Assembly: GCF_013407855.1 (NCBI RefSeq)
Contig: NZ_JACBZH010000001.1
Location: 4,092,001 to 4,156,000 of the forward strand
Direction: 5' to 3'
Length of the DNA stretch: 64,000 nucleotides
From: Actinopolymorpha rutila
GTDB taxonomy: Bacteria > Actinomycetota > Actinomycetes > Propionibacteriales > Actinopolymorphaceae
Within the stretch, counting starts at the first letter, position 1, and every line of letters begins with the position of its first letter. Below the pieces are notes generated by a model. That model did not search any database, had not been told where the DNA came from, and saw only the letters and a list, made by a program, of their open reading frames with translations. A program made the position numbers and the translations under genes. Positions 30,020 to 38,046 of the stretch are shown one piece after another.

Positions 30020-30234
30020 GGGGCGACCCTTCTTCGTGATCTGTGGTCACCACCTTGGCCCGGATCGCCGGCGGCTCGACCCGCCCAAACCCCGCCTGTG
30101 GACAAAGGCGCCGAACCGCGACCTGTGGACAGAAAACTGGCACGCCCGAGGCGGGTACTAGTCTGTCCGCGTCCGGCATGGCCACTACGCTCTTGCCGCG
30201 ACGAAGTAGCACGCGGTCATATGCACGCAGACCA

Positions 30235-30311
30235 GCGCCCGTAGCTCAGCGGATAGAGCACCGGACTTCTAATCCGGGTTGTCGGAGGTTCGAATCCTCC
30301 CGGGCGCACCA
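30235..30311 (+). tRNA. tRNA-Arg (anticodon UCU)
   Basis: The acceptor GCGCCCG (30235-30241) pairs with CGGGCGC (30301-30307). Discriminator A and an encoded CCA follow (30309-30311). The anticodon stem CCGGA/TCCGG encloses loop CTTCTAA with anticodon TCT at 30268-30270. The T arm reads CGGAGGTTCGAATCCTCCG. The D loop contains AGCTCAGCGGATAGAG. Its 3' 45 nt recur three times downstream, marking it as an integration site. Confidence 0.95.
30266..30310 (+). repeat. attachment-site core, copy 1 (within tRNA-Arg)
   Basis: The 45 nt from the anticodon loop to the 3' end of tRNA-Arg form the reference copy of the direct repeat found at 32968, 42035 and 63659. The homology runs on for ~20 nt past the tRNA as tctgacctgc. 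Confidence 0.85.
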
Positions 30312-30392
30312 TCTGACCTGCAGATATGCAACTCTGAAGCCTTCCAAGTGGCCTGCACTCTCGGCCTCTAGACATCCCACGGCTCTTAGCTG

Positions 30393-31254
30393 TCAAGCGG
30401 CGATGGTTTCTTGGGTTGGCCAGGCGGTGGTCTCGTTGTAGCTGGTGCGGTGGGTGGGGCATCCGTGGAGGATGCCGACGAGCCGGTTGGCCAGCGTCGC
30501 CAGCCCGCGCGGGGCAGCGTGGCGCCCGATCGCTGCGACCAGGCCGGCGTGGGCGTCGGAGGTCACCAGGGCCACACCGGACAGGCCGCGGGCGACCAGA
30601 CCGCGCAGGAACCCCAGCCAGCCGGCACCGTCTTCGGCGCTAGTGGCGTCGACGCCGAGGATCTCCCGGTGTCCGTCGGCGTTGACACCGGGTGGCAACG
30701 AGTGCGTGCACGCTGACGACCCGGCCGCCCTCTCTGACCTTCAGTACGAGGGCGTCCATCTCGACGAACGTGTACGGGTCGGCGTCCAGGGGCCGGGTGC
30801 GGAACGCATCCACCTGCTCATCCAGCTCCGCTGCCATGACGCTGACCTGGGACTTGCACAGGCGGGTGATGCCGAGTTGTTCGACGAGTTTCTTCATCGC
30901 CGGGTCGACGCCCTGAGCAGGTACCAGGTCGCCACCGCTGATGTCAGGGCCCGTTCAGCCCGGCTGCGCCGCTCCAGCGACCAGTCCGGGAAGTACGAAC
31001 CCGAACGGAGCTTGGGGGAAAGCCAGGTCGATCGTGCCCGCACGAGTGCTGAAGTCACGGTGGCTGTAGCCGTTGCGCTGATTCGTCCGGTCCGGGCTGG
31101 ACGCCCCGTACGGTGCGCCGCAGACCGCGTCGGCTTCCGCCGACATCAGCGCGTAGATGAACGTGGTCAGCGGTTTGCGCAGCAAGTTCCGCGACGCGGC
31201 CGACAGCTGTTCGTGCAGGAACCGGCCAGGGGTCATACTGGTCGTGGCGGTCAC
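30393..31254 (-). pseudogene. IS256/IS110-type transposase remnants
   Basis: A decayed transposase read right to left in at least three frames. The N-terminal piece (31254 to ~30960) begins MTATTSMTPGRFLHEQLSAA and contains ALMSAEADAVCG. A middle piece (~30897-30690) reads MKKLVEQLGITRLCKSQVS. Then comes DGHREILGVDATSAEDGAGW..LVTSDAHAGLVAAIG, the catalytic-core region of IS256-family (Mutator-type) enzymes. At ~30530 the text switches to RGLATLANRLVGILHGC..YNETTAW, which resembles the C-terminus of IS110-family transposases. So two unrelated IS fragments are fused. No terminal repeats were seen. It sits directly 3' of the tRNA attachment site. Confidence 0.75.
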
Positions 31255-31439
31255 CGCGTAGGTCTCCTTGAGCTTGAGCGGAACTCAGTCGAAGGATCAC
31301 GCGATGACCGCACTACGTCTACCACACGCCCTTAACGAGCGCCTGCGGTACACCACTTTGATGAACGCCACTCTGGCCTCGCGCTTGTTCACTAAACTAT
31401 CCGCATCCTGACCGTGTACAAGATTCCGGGGGAAGAGCC

Positions 31440-32291
31440 GTGGCAACTGCCATAGAAGTCATCTGCGTGCTGGTCACGGTCATTACCGTGCTCCGAGTAG
31501 AACACCTCTTCGCCTCCAACGTGTGGATCGCGCGACACGGCCCAGAATTCATACGCAAGCTGAGAAAAAAGGATCAGGCTTTTATCGACGATCCAACTCG
31601 CGTCTGGCCGCTCTATCTAAGTTGTGGAGCGCACAATGTCTTCCTATTCTTCGGGATCAAATCGTACCTACTGCTGTACTGGTCAATCCAGTCCGGGCCG
31701 TTCGGAAAGCGCGTACGCGCTTTCACTGCCAGGACGGTTCGATTTTGGTGGAGGTACTTCGTGTATCCAGTTGTCCTGTCAGCCGCGATCTCTGTATTCG
31801 CCCTTTTTCCTGAGGCGGCTCCCTACCGGTCGTTCATGCTTACGATCGCTTTCCTGCTTAACCTGGGAAGCATTGCGATCGCTGCGGAGTCAGTCCTTTC
31901 GGCGCAAAAGATGGATACCTGGGCCAACTGGTATCACCGGTGGCCGGAGAAGCCGCACAAGAAGGCCGAAAAACGGCGAACCTCGGAACTAAAGGTCTAC
32001 GTTGGCAGCGGACTGATATCCCTATTCAGCGCTTTCGCGCTCATAGTGCTGGTTGGAACACAATTCTCCGGATTTCGAGACTTTCCCGCTCGTCCACAAT
32101 CCGGACTGACCGCCGGATATATCGTGGACGTTTATGTCGTGGGATTGCGATCGACAATTCTAAGCTTTCTCAGTATCGCATTGAATGAGCCGACCGGCAC
32201 TATCGGATCGTTGACAATCATACTTGTCGGACTAATCGAATTCTCCTATGTAACGTTCGCTTTTACTATTGTGGGCAGATTGTGGTCATGA
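31440..32291 (+). CDS. lower-GC polytopic membrane protein of unknown function
   Basis: A 283-residue protein with about six hydrophobic segments (~4-22, 58-82, 108-128, 134-155, 190-210, 225-280). GTG 31440 follows GGGGGAAGAG. I do not recognise the family. Basic, Trp-rich linkers (WANWYHRWPEKPHKKAEKRR) lie between helices 4 and 5 and are probably cytoplasmic. Base use is clearly different from the neighbours: many A/T third positions, aaaaaa runs and rare codons such as ata and aga. This marks recent acquisition. It is the only intact gene of the first tRNA-bounded island. Confidence 0.6.
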   Translation: MATAIEVICVLVTVITVLRVEHLFASNVWIARHGPEFIRKLRKKDQAFIDDPTRVWPLYLSCGAHNVFLFFGIKSYLLLYWSIQSGPFGKRVRAFTARTVRFWWRYFVYPVVLSAAISVFALFPEAAPYRSFMLTIAFLLNLGSIAIAAESVLSAQKMDTWANWYHRWPEKPHKKAEKRRTSELKVYVGSGLISLFSAFALIVLVGTQFSGFRDFPARPQSGLTAGYIVDVYVVGLRSTILSFLSIALNEPTGTIGSLTIILVGLIEFSYVTFAFTIVGRLWS

Positions 32292-32749
32292 GAAACTTGC
32301 CGGTCGCGTCAAGGCGGTTACCTGAGACCGGCCGCGCCCTCCGGGGACTCCGCACGAGGTGCAGGGCGACTTCTCAGGTGATCGGTCGAGGCGGGTGCGT
32401 GTCTGGTGAACGACGTGTCTGGTGGACTCGCCGACCCCAGCTACTCGCTGATCCAGTGACCGGTCACCCCCGGCCGGCCCACGAACGAGACGCAGCTACG
32501 GCCGCCATCTCCGCTGCTCGCTACCTCCGACAACCTGTGGTGCATACGCGTCCACGACGTCAGGTCGACAATGGACGCGATCAACGTCGCCGTCTGACTC
32601 GGGCAGTTCGCCAAGCGAGCGTGACCGCTTCGCAGTGGTGAGGGCTGTGCGAGTAGGCCGACCAGGCCCGTGCGCTCCTAGTGCCTGCGCCCCACCGGCT
32701 CCGCATCTCCACGCTGGTGCCCGTGAGGAGTCGCAGTTCGGCAAAGGCT
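32292..32749. other. 458 bp without a supported gene
   Basis: Several short ORFs overlap here on both strands, but none shows recognisable motifs, a good start context or consistent GC3 bias. It looks like decayed island DNA. Confidence 0.5.
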
Positions 32750-32854
32750 TTCCCAGCACACGGCAGCTCGGAAGGGATGCTCGTTCGTCACAATGCGGTT
32801 GACCAGGTTGCCGCCGTAGCTGTGCCCGATCACATAGGCCCGTTCCAGGTCGAC
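32750..32854 (-). pseudogene. alpha/beta-hydrolase (S9 peptidase-like) fragment
   Basis: About 35 residues reading VDLERAYVIGHSYGGNLVNR..HPFRAAVCWE match the nucleophile elbow (GHSYGG) and following helix of prolyl-oligopeptidase/dienelactone-hydrolase-type enzymes. Nothing before or after continues the domain. The fragment abuts the conserved arm of the attachment repeat. Confidence 0.5.
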
Positions 32855-32865
32855 CAGGCCGGTTT

Positions 32866-33040
32866 CGGGGTGCCGGACGGGGTGCGAAACGACGTCCACC
32901 ACTGCTCGCCGAGGGGCTGGGGAGGGTAAAGATGCAGGTGAGGGCGCTGTAGACGCTGCGTGTGATTCTTCTAGTCCGGGTTGTCGGAGGTTCGAATCCT
33001 CCCGGGACACTCCCGGGCGCACCCGCTCTGATCTGCGGAT
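32866..33040 (+). repeat. attachment repeat block, copy 2 (arm plus core)
   Basis: An arm (ggggtgcc..gtgcgaaac..tgctcgccgaggggctgg..gtgagggcgctgtaga) is followed by the tRNA-derived core at 32968-33019 (cttctagtccgggttgtcgg...). The core has one A-to-G change and a ~10-bp internal duplication (cccgggacactcccgggcgc). It lacks the 5' half of the tRNA, so it is not a functional tRNA gene. Confidence 0.85.
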
Positions 33041-33133
33041 ATGTCATCCGAGCCATGTGCACCAGATCTCCGAGGCGAAGCCCGCGGTTCACTCGCGCTC
33101 ACTGCGGTGTGGCCGCTGACCGGCGTGGTTGTC

Positions 33134-33658
33134 CTACGTGGCAGGCGGCTGGATGGTCAGTTGCCGTTGGTGGAAGTCGAAGTGCTGGGTACCGAAGTGG
33201 TAGACGTCGAACAGCCTCATCTTGTCTGCGAAGAACGGGTCCCAGTCGACGGGGAAGTGCGTGCCCCGCGCCAGGGCGTCGTCGGTCTCGTGGTCGAGGT
33301 TGCGGTGTAGCACCGCCACCGTTCGATCGAACTTCCTGGTCAGGCGCGTGCCGCGGAACACCAGCGCGCCGCCACAGGAGCCGAGGTAGTTCACGGCGTG
33401 GAAGGGTTTCGTGGTGGCGTTGAGTATCCAGGCGAACCGTCGGCTGAACCCGACCGGTAGACGTCCGAACGCCCGTACCAGCGGCAGAAGTCTGCGGACG
33501 ATCATGTAACCGAACAGCATGTGGAACAGCAACTGCTGGTTCGTCCACCGGGTGCCCTCCGAGGCGCGTTCGAGGGCGGCCGGCGACGCCTGCGACACCA
33601 GCGCGTGGAAGGTCATGCGGGCCTGCTCCATCTCCGCATGTATTGCCTGCCGGTCCAT
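33134..33658 (-). CDS. DinB/DUF1569-like protein
   Basis: About 174 residues; ATG 33658 (MDRQAIHAEMEQARM) or GTG 33673 could be the start, and neither has a strong SD. The four-helix DinB pattern is suggested by TRWTNQQLLFHMLFGYMIV and the C-terminal HFGTQHFDFHQRQL, whose His residues would bind a divalent metal. DinB-fold proteins in actinomycetes often transfer or isomerise with mycothiol or bacillithiol. It is the first gene of the arsenic island, and no function is assigned. Confidence 0.65.
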   Translation of the reverse strand: MDRQAIHAEMEQARMTFHALVSQASPAALERASEGTRWTNQQLLFHMLFGYMIVRRLLPLVRAFGRLPVGFSRRFAWILNATTKPFHAVNYLGSCGGALVFRGTRLTRKFDRTVAVLHRNLDHETDDALARGTHFPVDWDPFFADKMRLFDVYHFGTQHFDFHQRQLTIQPPAT

Positions 33659-33750
33659 CTGCGGCTCACGCACCCATCAGGTCCAAGCCCCGCCGGCCGC
33701 AGGGCTGACCTCAGTCTGCGCCGGCGGGCTGCAGTGTCAAGCGCCCTCGG

Positions 33751-34125
33751 TCAGGCGGTGACCGGGGCGAGGATGGCGGCGAGGCCGGTCAGGGCGTCGC
33801 TCACCACTCGGTAGTAGGTGAAGTTGCCGACCCGTCGTTCGGGGACGACCAGGCCCGCCGCGGTGAGCTTGCGCAGGTGGTGGGTGATCGTCGGCTGGGT
33901 CAGCCCGAGGGGTTCGGTCAGGTCGCAGGTGCATGCCTGCATGCCCGGGCTGGCCAGCATCAGGGACAGCAGCCGTAGCCGGGTCGGATCCGCGATCGCC
34001 TTCAGCCGTACGGCGAGATCCTCGGCCTGCTCGGCGGTCAGCGGCGCGTCGGCGAGCGGGGCGCAGCAGGCGCCTCCGGCAGACGCCAACTCGATCACGG
34101 GCAGCGGCTTCGGCATGCCACCCAT
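33751..34125 (-). CDS. arsR: ArsR-family arsenite-responsive repressor 1
   Basis: A 124-residue winged helix; ATG 34125 begins MGGMPKPLPVIE. ATG 34116 is also possible. The recognition region is CTCDLTEPLGLTQPTITHHLRKL; the CTCDL pair corresponds to the As(III)-binding CxCDL motif of ArsR. An additional Cys pair near the N-terminus (GGACCAPL) could provide a third ligand. The wing reads RRVGNFTYYRV. It is divergent from a small ORF and arsI, and a GATAG-N8-CTATC repeat lies 11 nt before its start. Confidence 0.9.
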   Translation of the reverse strand: MGGMPKPLPVIELASAGGACCAPLADAPLTAEQAEDLAVRLKAIADPTRLRLLSLMLASPGMQACTCDLTEPLGLTQPTITHHLRKLTAAGLVVPERRVGNFTYYRVVSDALTGLAAILAPVTA

Positions 34126-34135
34126 AGTGCCACGA

Positions 34136-34253
34136 GATAGGCGGCTGTCTATCAACCCTGGCTTGACGACCCCGGGCACCCCCGGCGTCAGATCAGCAGA
34201 GGAAAGTTCAGATAGATACTTGTCAATGCGCTTCGCATAGACCATCATCTATC
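34136..34253. promoter_or_regulatory. GATAG-based operators between arsR1 and arsI
   Basis: GATAG-N8-CTATC spans 34136-34153 next to the arsR1 start. GATAGAT (34211-34217) and ATCTATC (34247-34253) form a wider inverted pair with the same half-site. They lie in the shared divergent promoter region, so ArsR1 probably represses both directions. Confidence 0.6.
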
Positions 34254-34298
34254 TCGTGGCCACCGGGACGGTCCGGCGGACGATGGAGGAGAAGGCTC

Positions 34299-34511
34299 AT
34301 GCACCCGATCATGATCGAAGCAGTGGCACAGGCCCACCGGGACGATCTGCTCCGCGCCGCGGAGGCTCGGCGCCGCGCAGCACACCACGCCCGTCGCGAC
34401 GGTTACCTCCTTGCCGGGTACGCCGGGGCTGTGAGCGGCCTCCTGCAGGCCGTGGCGGCACGACCGCACCGGTCCTCGGTAGCCGGAAAGTCCCCCGCCC
34501 CCTGCTGCTGA
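34299..34511 (+). CDS. small Cys-terminated protein upstream of arsI
   Basis: A 70-residue ORF with an excellent start: GGAGGAG 8 nt before ATG 34299. The protein MHPIMIEAVAQAHRDDLLRA is helical and Arg/Ala-rich, and ends in CC. It lies between the ArsR1 operator region and arsI on the same strand, 55 nt upstream of arsI. The terminal Cys pair could bind metalloid. I do not recognise the family. Confidence 0.55.
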   Translation: MHPIMIEAVAQAHRDDLLRAAEARRRAAHHARRDGYLLAGYAGAVSGLLQAVAARPHRSSVAGKSPAPCC

Positions 34512-34566
34512 CGCCAACGGCGTTCACCAGTTCGGCCGACCTTGCCGACCTCACTCAGGAGGATTC

Positions 34567-35112
34567 ATGTCTCGTCTTCAGCTGGCCCTCAACGTCGCCG
34601 ACATCGACGCGGCCGTGGAGTTCTACTCCACGCTGTTCGACACCCAGCCGGCCAAGCGCCGTCCTGGGTACGCCAACTTCGCGGTCGACAACCCGCCGCT
34701 GAAGCTGGTGCTGTTCGAGAACCCCGAAGCCACCGGCACCCTCAACCACCTCGGCGTCGAACGGGAGTCGATGGAGGAGGTCGAGGCGCAGGCCAACCGG
34801 CTCGAGGCCGCGGGCCTGACCCTGGACACCGAAGGCGACGTCGTTTGCTGCTACGCCCGGCAGGACAAGCACTGGGTCACCGGCCCGGACGGGCAGCGCT
34901 GGGAGAACTACGTCGTTCTCGCCGACGCCGGAGCCGAACTGGAGGGCAAGACGACGGACGACCTCGCTTCCGGCGACCGGGCCGCTGAGGCGGCCGAGCC
35001 GCTCAAGGCAGGCGACGGCGGTTGTTGTGGCGGTGTCGGCAATACCTCCAAAACCGAAGGCCAGTTGGCCGTTGCGCCGGCCGGCGGCGCCGGAGCGTGC
35101 TGCGCCGGCTAG
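34567..35112 (+). CDS. arsI: ArsI/CadI-family C-As lyase-type dioxygenase
   Basis: A 181-residue vicinal-oxygen-chelate protein; ATG 34567 follows AGGAGG. The fold shows LQLALNVADIDAAVEFYSTLF, then NHLGVE with the metal-binding His, VVCCYARQDKHWV with the vicinal Cys pair of ArsI, and DPDGQRWENYVV-type metal-binding Glu. ArsI cleaves the C-As bond of trivalent methyl- and phenyl-arsenicals using Fe(II) and O2. The C-terminal 40 residues carry two further Cys pairs (GGCCGG and GACCAG), a tail common in actinobacterial members. It is controlled with the ArsR1 promoter. Confidence 0.88.
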   Translation: MSRLQLALNVADIDAAVEFYSTLFDTQPAKRRPGYANFAVDNPPLKLVLFENPEATGTLNHLGVERESMEEVEAQANRLEAAGLTLDTEGDVVCCYARQDKHWVTGPDGQRWENYVVLADAGAELEGKTTDDLASGDRAAEAAEPLKAGDGGCCGGVGNTSKTEGQLAVAPAGGAGACCAG

Positions 35113-35214
35113 CGTCTCGGATCGGCTCCTCGTAGTCGACCGCCAAGCCACAACGGGTCTGCCTCCCGCGAGGTGGGCCCGTTGTCTGCGTCAAGCTCGC
35201 ACCACGACCGGCGG

Positions 35215-35535
35215 TCAGCAGGGCCGCTTACGGGTCAGCGCGGCGTCGGCGTGGGCCGCGAGCTGGGCCACTTCGCCGGCCAGGGCGTGCAGCACCTCAG
35301 GGCGCAGCCGGTAGTAGGTGAACCGGCCGCAGGGTTCGGTCTCGACGACCCCGGCCTCCCTAAGCAACCGAAGGGCGTTGCTGATCGTCGTCTGGCCGGC
35401 ACCTGTCTCCTCGACCAGGTGGCAGGTGCACAACTGCTCCCGCGCGAGCAGGTCGACGATGCGGCGGCGCAGCGGATCGGCCAGCACCTTGAACAGCGGG
35501 CCGACCGAGGTATCAGTGCTTGGTGATGTCATCAT
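35215..35535 (-). CDS. arsR: ArsR-family repressor 2
   Basis: A 106-residue ArsR/SmtB repressor starting at ATG 35535 (or 35532). There is no SD, so translation may be near-leaderless. The As-binding site reads LCTCHLVEETGAGQTTISNALRLL (CxCH pattern), the wing GRFTYYRL. The last residue is Cys. It is divergent from acr3, 52 nt apart, with an ATCA-N5-TGAT repeat overlapping its start. Confidence 0.88.
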   Translation of the reverse strand: MMTSPSTDTSVGPLFKVLADPLRRRIVDLLAREQLCTCHLVEETGAGQTTISNALRLLREAGVVETEPCGRFTYYRLRPEVLHALAGEVAQLAAHADAALTRKRPC

Positions 35536-35543
35536 CGGTTGAT
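35531..35543. promoter_or_regulatory. ArsR2 operator, ATCA-N5-TGAT
   Basis: ATCA-tcggt-TGAT overlaps the arsR2 start codons in the 52-bp gap to acr3. An identical arrangement occurs before arsC (36811-36823), which supports a common regulator. Confidence 0.65.
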
Positions 35544-35587
35544 ATGTTATCGGCCGCCGACCGGCTCGCCAAGCGCTGAGGAGAACG

Positions 35588-36697
35588 ATGAGCCAGCCTT
35601 CTACCGCCATCGACGCACGTTCGACGGGCGCCGCCCCGCATGGGGTGGTGGGCGGGCTGTCTCGTCTGGACCGGTTCCTGCCGGTCTGGATCGGGTTCGC
35701 GATGGTCGCGGGTCTCCTGCTCGGACGGTGGGTGCCCGGCATCGCCGGCGTCCTGGACGCCATCAAGGTGAGCTCGGTGTCGCTGCCGATCGCACTGGGC
35801 CTGCTGGTGATGATGTATCCCGTACTCGCGAAGGTCCGCTATGACGAGGTGGGCCACGTCGCCCGCGACCGGCGCACGATGGTCTTGTCGCTGGTGCTCA
35901 ACTGGGTGGTCGGTCCGGCGCTGATGTTCGCCCTGGCCTGGACGTTCCTCGCCGATCTTCCGGAGTACCGAACGGGTCTGATCGTCGTCGGCCTCGCCCG
36001 CTGTATCGCCATGGTGATCATCTGGAACGACCTGGCGTGCGGTGATCGCGAAGCCGCGGCGGTCCTGGTGGCGTTGAACTCCGTCTTCCAGGTCCTGGCG
36101 TTCGGACTGCTCGGCTGGTTCTACCTGAACCTGCTCCCCGGGCTGCTCGGCCTGGACACCACCGGCATCGACGTGTCCCCGGGGCAGATCGCCGGCAGTG
36201 TCGTCGTCTTCCTCGGCATCCCACTGCTCGCCGGCTACCTGACCCGCCGATTGGGCGAGCGCCGTCGAGGCCGCGAGTGGTACGAGTCACGGCTGCTCCC
36301 CCGGCTGGGACCATGGGCGCTGTACGGGCTGCTCTTCACCATCGTCATCCTGTTCGCGCTCCAGGGCCGGGCGATCACCTCCGAACCCCTCGACGTCGCC
36401 CGCATCGCCATACCCCTCGTGGTGTACTTCGCGCTCACGTGGGGTGGGTCCATGGTCATCTCCCGCACCGTCGGCCTGGGCTACAGCCGTTCCACCACCG
36501 TGGCGTTCACCGCCGCCGGCAACAACTTCGAACTCGCCATCGCGGTCGCGATCGCGGTGTTCGGCGTGACCAGCGGCCAGGCTCTCGCCGGAGTCGTCGG
36601 ACCGCTGATCGAGGTTCCGGTCCTGGTCGGCCTGGTCTACGTGAGCCTGTGGGCACGCCGATACTTTCCCGACCAGACCCCCGAGCCGGGAGCGTAG
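35588..36697 (+). CDS. acr3: ACR3-family arsenite efflux permease
   Basis: A 369-residue membrane protein with ten predicted helices; ATG 35588 has GAGGAG 6 nt upstream. It contains the ACR3 hallmark GLARCIAMVIIWNDLACGD, whose first Cys is essential for arsenite transport in studied members. TAAGNNFELAIAVAIAVFG is the conserved late helix. It exports arsenite with proton exchange. It is repressed by the divergent ArsR2 and followed 148 nt later by arsC. Confidence 0.95.
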   Translation: MSQPSTAIDARSTGAAPHGVVGGLSRLDRFLPVWIGFAMVAGLLLGRWVPGIAGVLDAIKVSSVSLPIALGLLVMMYPVLAKVRYDEVGHVARDRRTMVLSLVLNWVVGPALMFALAWTFLADLPEYRTGLIVVGLARCIAMVIIWNDLACGDREAAAVLVALNSVFQVLAFGLLGWFYLNLLPGLLGLDTTGIDVSPGQIAGSVVVFLGIPLLAGYLTRRLGERRRGREWYESRLLPRLGPWALYGLLFTIVILFALQGRAITSEPLDVARIAIPLVVYFALTWGGSMVISRTVGLGYSRSTTVAFTAAGNNFELAIAVAIAVFGVTSGQALAGVVGPLIEVPVLVGLVYVSLWARRYFPDQTPEPGA

Positions 36698-36810
36698 GGA
36701 TGTCATCGTCGATGCCGGGTGACCGCCGCCGTGAGCCGGGCCGGCGTGTTCACCTGGCGTTCCGAAACCGGTCGCCAAGGCGCCACCCACTGGCGGTAGC
36801 GTCCAGACGC

Positions 36811-36823
36811 ATCAGCGTTTGAT
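36811..36823. promoter_or_regulatory. second ATCA-N5-TGAT operator, upstream of arsC
   Basis: ATCA-gcgtt-TGAT has the same half-sites and spacing as the repeat at 35531 and lies 22 nt before the arsC start. The arsC pair probably has its own ArsR2-controlled promoter. Confidence 0.55.
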
Positions 36824-36845
36824 GATGAATCAGGATGAGCTGCCG

Positions 36846-37502
36846 ATGACGACCGTTGACCCACCCGCGCACGATGAGCGACTTGATGCGGCGCTGAAGG
36901 ATCTGGCCGCGGAGTTCGCCGGCGTTTTCGGTTCGGAGACTGTCGGGGCGTGTCTGACTGACAGCTACCGCGCTCTGCTTCCGGCCCGAATCCACGGCTA
37001 CCTGCCCGTACTGGCGTACCGGTTCGCCCGCGAACGGCTCACGGCCGCCGCGCGAGCAGTGGCCCCTGAAGCGCACCCGCAGCCACTGGTGCTGTTCGTG
37101 TGCACCGGTAACTCCGGCCGTTCGATCATGGCCGCGGCCCTCATGGCGCAGGCCGCCTCTGGCCGGGTCCACGCTGTGTCCGCCGGCACCAGCCCGGCAG
37201 CCGAGGTTCAGCCCGAGGTGCTCACCGCGCTGCAGGAACTGGGAGCAGGCGCGGGTGAGGCGTTCCCGAAACCTCTGTCCGATGAGGTGGTCACCAACGC
37301 CGACATCGTGGTCACCATGGGTTGTGGCGATTCCTGTCCCGTGGTGCCCGGCCGCCGCTACCTCGACTGGGACGTCGCCGACCCGGCAGGGCACGACCTG
37401 CAGACCATCCGAAGCATCCGCGACGACATCGCCCACCGCGTCACCGCGCTCCTGGCCGAACTCGTCGACGGCCCAAGCCACACGACGATCCGCGAACAGT
37501 GA
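36846..37502 (+). CDS. arsC: arsenate reductase with N-terminal helical domain
   Basis: A 218-residue protein. ATG 36846 follows AGGATGAG by 6 nt; earlier ATGs at 36822/36825 lack an SD. Residues ~1-75 form a three-helix domain (LKDLAAEFAGVFG..LARIHGYLPVLAYRFARERL type), as in corynebacterial ArsC1'-like enzymes. The low-molecular-weight phosphatase fold follows, with the P-loop VCTGNSGRS (CX5R) and the second redox region MGCGDSCPVVPGRRYLDWDVADP. Reduction of arsenate to arsenite is likely mycothiol- or thioredoxin-coupled. It is ten bases upstream of a second arsC. Confidence 0.9.
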   Translation: MTTVDPPAHDERLDAALKDLAAEFAGVFGSETVGACLTDSYRALLPARIHGYLPVLAYRFARERLTAAARAVAPEAHPQPLVLFVCTGNSGRSIMAAALMAQAASGRVHAVSAGTSPAAEVQPEVLTALQELGAGAGEAFPKPLSDEVVTNADIVVTMGCGDSCPVVPGRRYLDWDVADPAGHDLQTIRSIRDDIAHRVTALLAELVDGPSHTTIREQ

Positions 37503-37512
37503 AGGAAGCCGC

Positions 37513-37950
37513 ATGAACGACCGTCCCCAGATCGTGTTCGCGTGCGTGCGCAACGGCGGCCGGTCCGTCGCGGCCCGGGTGCTCACCGAGCACTACGCGG
37601 CCGGCCGCGTCACCGCCGTTTCGGCCGGTACCCAGCCCGGCGAGCACATCCACCCCGAGGTCGCCGACGTCCTCAACAAGCTCGGGCTGGACACCTCCAA
37701 GGAGCACCCCAAGCTGCTCACCCGCGAGACGATCGCCGCCAGCGATCTGGCCATCACCCTCGGATGCGGGGAGGAATGCCCCTACGTACCAGGGGTGAAG
37801 TACGTCGACTGGCCCGTCGACGACCCCGGCGGCCAGGACGAGGCCACCGTTCGCCGTATCGTCGCCGACCTCGACTCTCGCGTCCGCGCCCTGCTTGTGG
37901 AGCTCGTCCCCGACATCGAACTGCCGCCGTCGGTACTCAAGACCAGCTGA
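37513..37950 (+). CDS. arsC: arsenate reductase/arsenate-mycothiol transferase, second copy
   Basis: A 145-residue LMW-PTP-fold protein; ATG 37513 follows GAAGGA. The P-loop is CVRNGGRS (CX5R). The later Cys pair is in LGCGEECPYVPGVKYVDWPVDDPGG. There is no N-terminal helical domain, unlike the upstream paralogue. ACVRNGGRS resembles actinobacterial ArsC2-type enzymes. It is probably co-translated with the first arsC. Confidence 0.9.
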   Translation: MNDRPQIVFACVRNGGRSVAARVLTEHYAAGRVTAVSAGTQPGEHIHPEVADVLNKLGLDTSKEHPKLLTRETIAASDLAITLGCGEECPYVPGVKYVDWPVDDPGGQDEATVRRIVADLDSRVRALLVELVPDIELPPSVLKTS

Positions 37951-38046
37951 CAGGTCGGCGGAATGGGCCGGCCGATCGCCGGGCCCAGGCCCCCACCGCC
38001 AAACCCGATGGTGTGGGTGTGCCGGTTCGCGATGGATCTGTTCTGG

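Noticed and set aside
32968-33019. Additional tRNA-Arg genes at 32968, 42035 and 63659
   Set aside because: Each lacks the D arm, the 5' acceptor strand and half of the anticodon stem, so they are attachment fragments only.
32496-33092. Minus-strand ORFs containing GGFEPPTTR-type sequence at each attachment copy (also near 42038-42300 and 63393-63764)
   Set aside because: These residues are the reverse translation of the tRNA-Arg 3' end and recur at every copy. They are not protein-coding genes.
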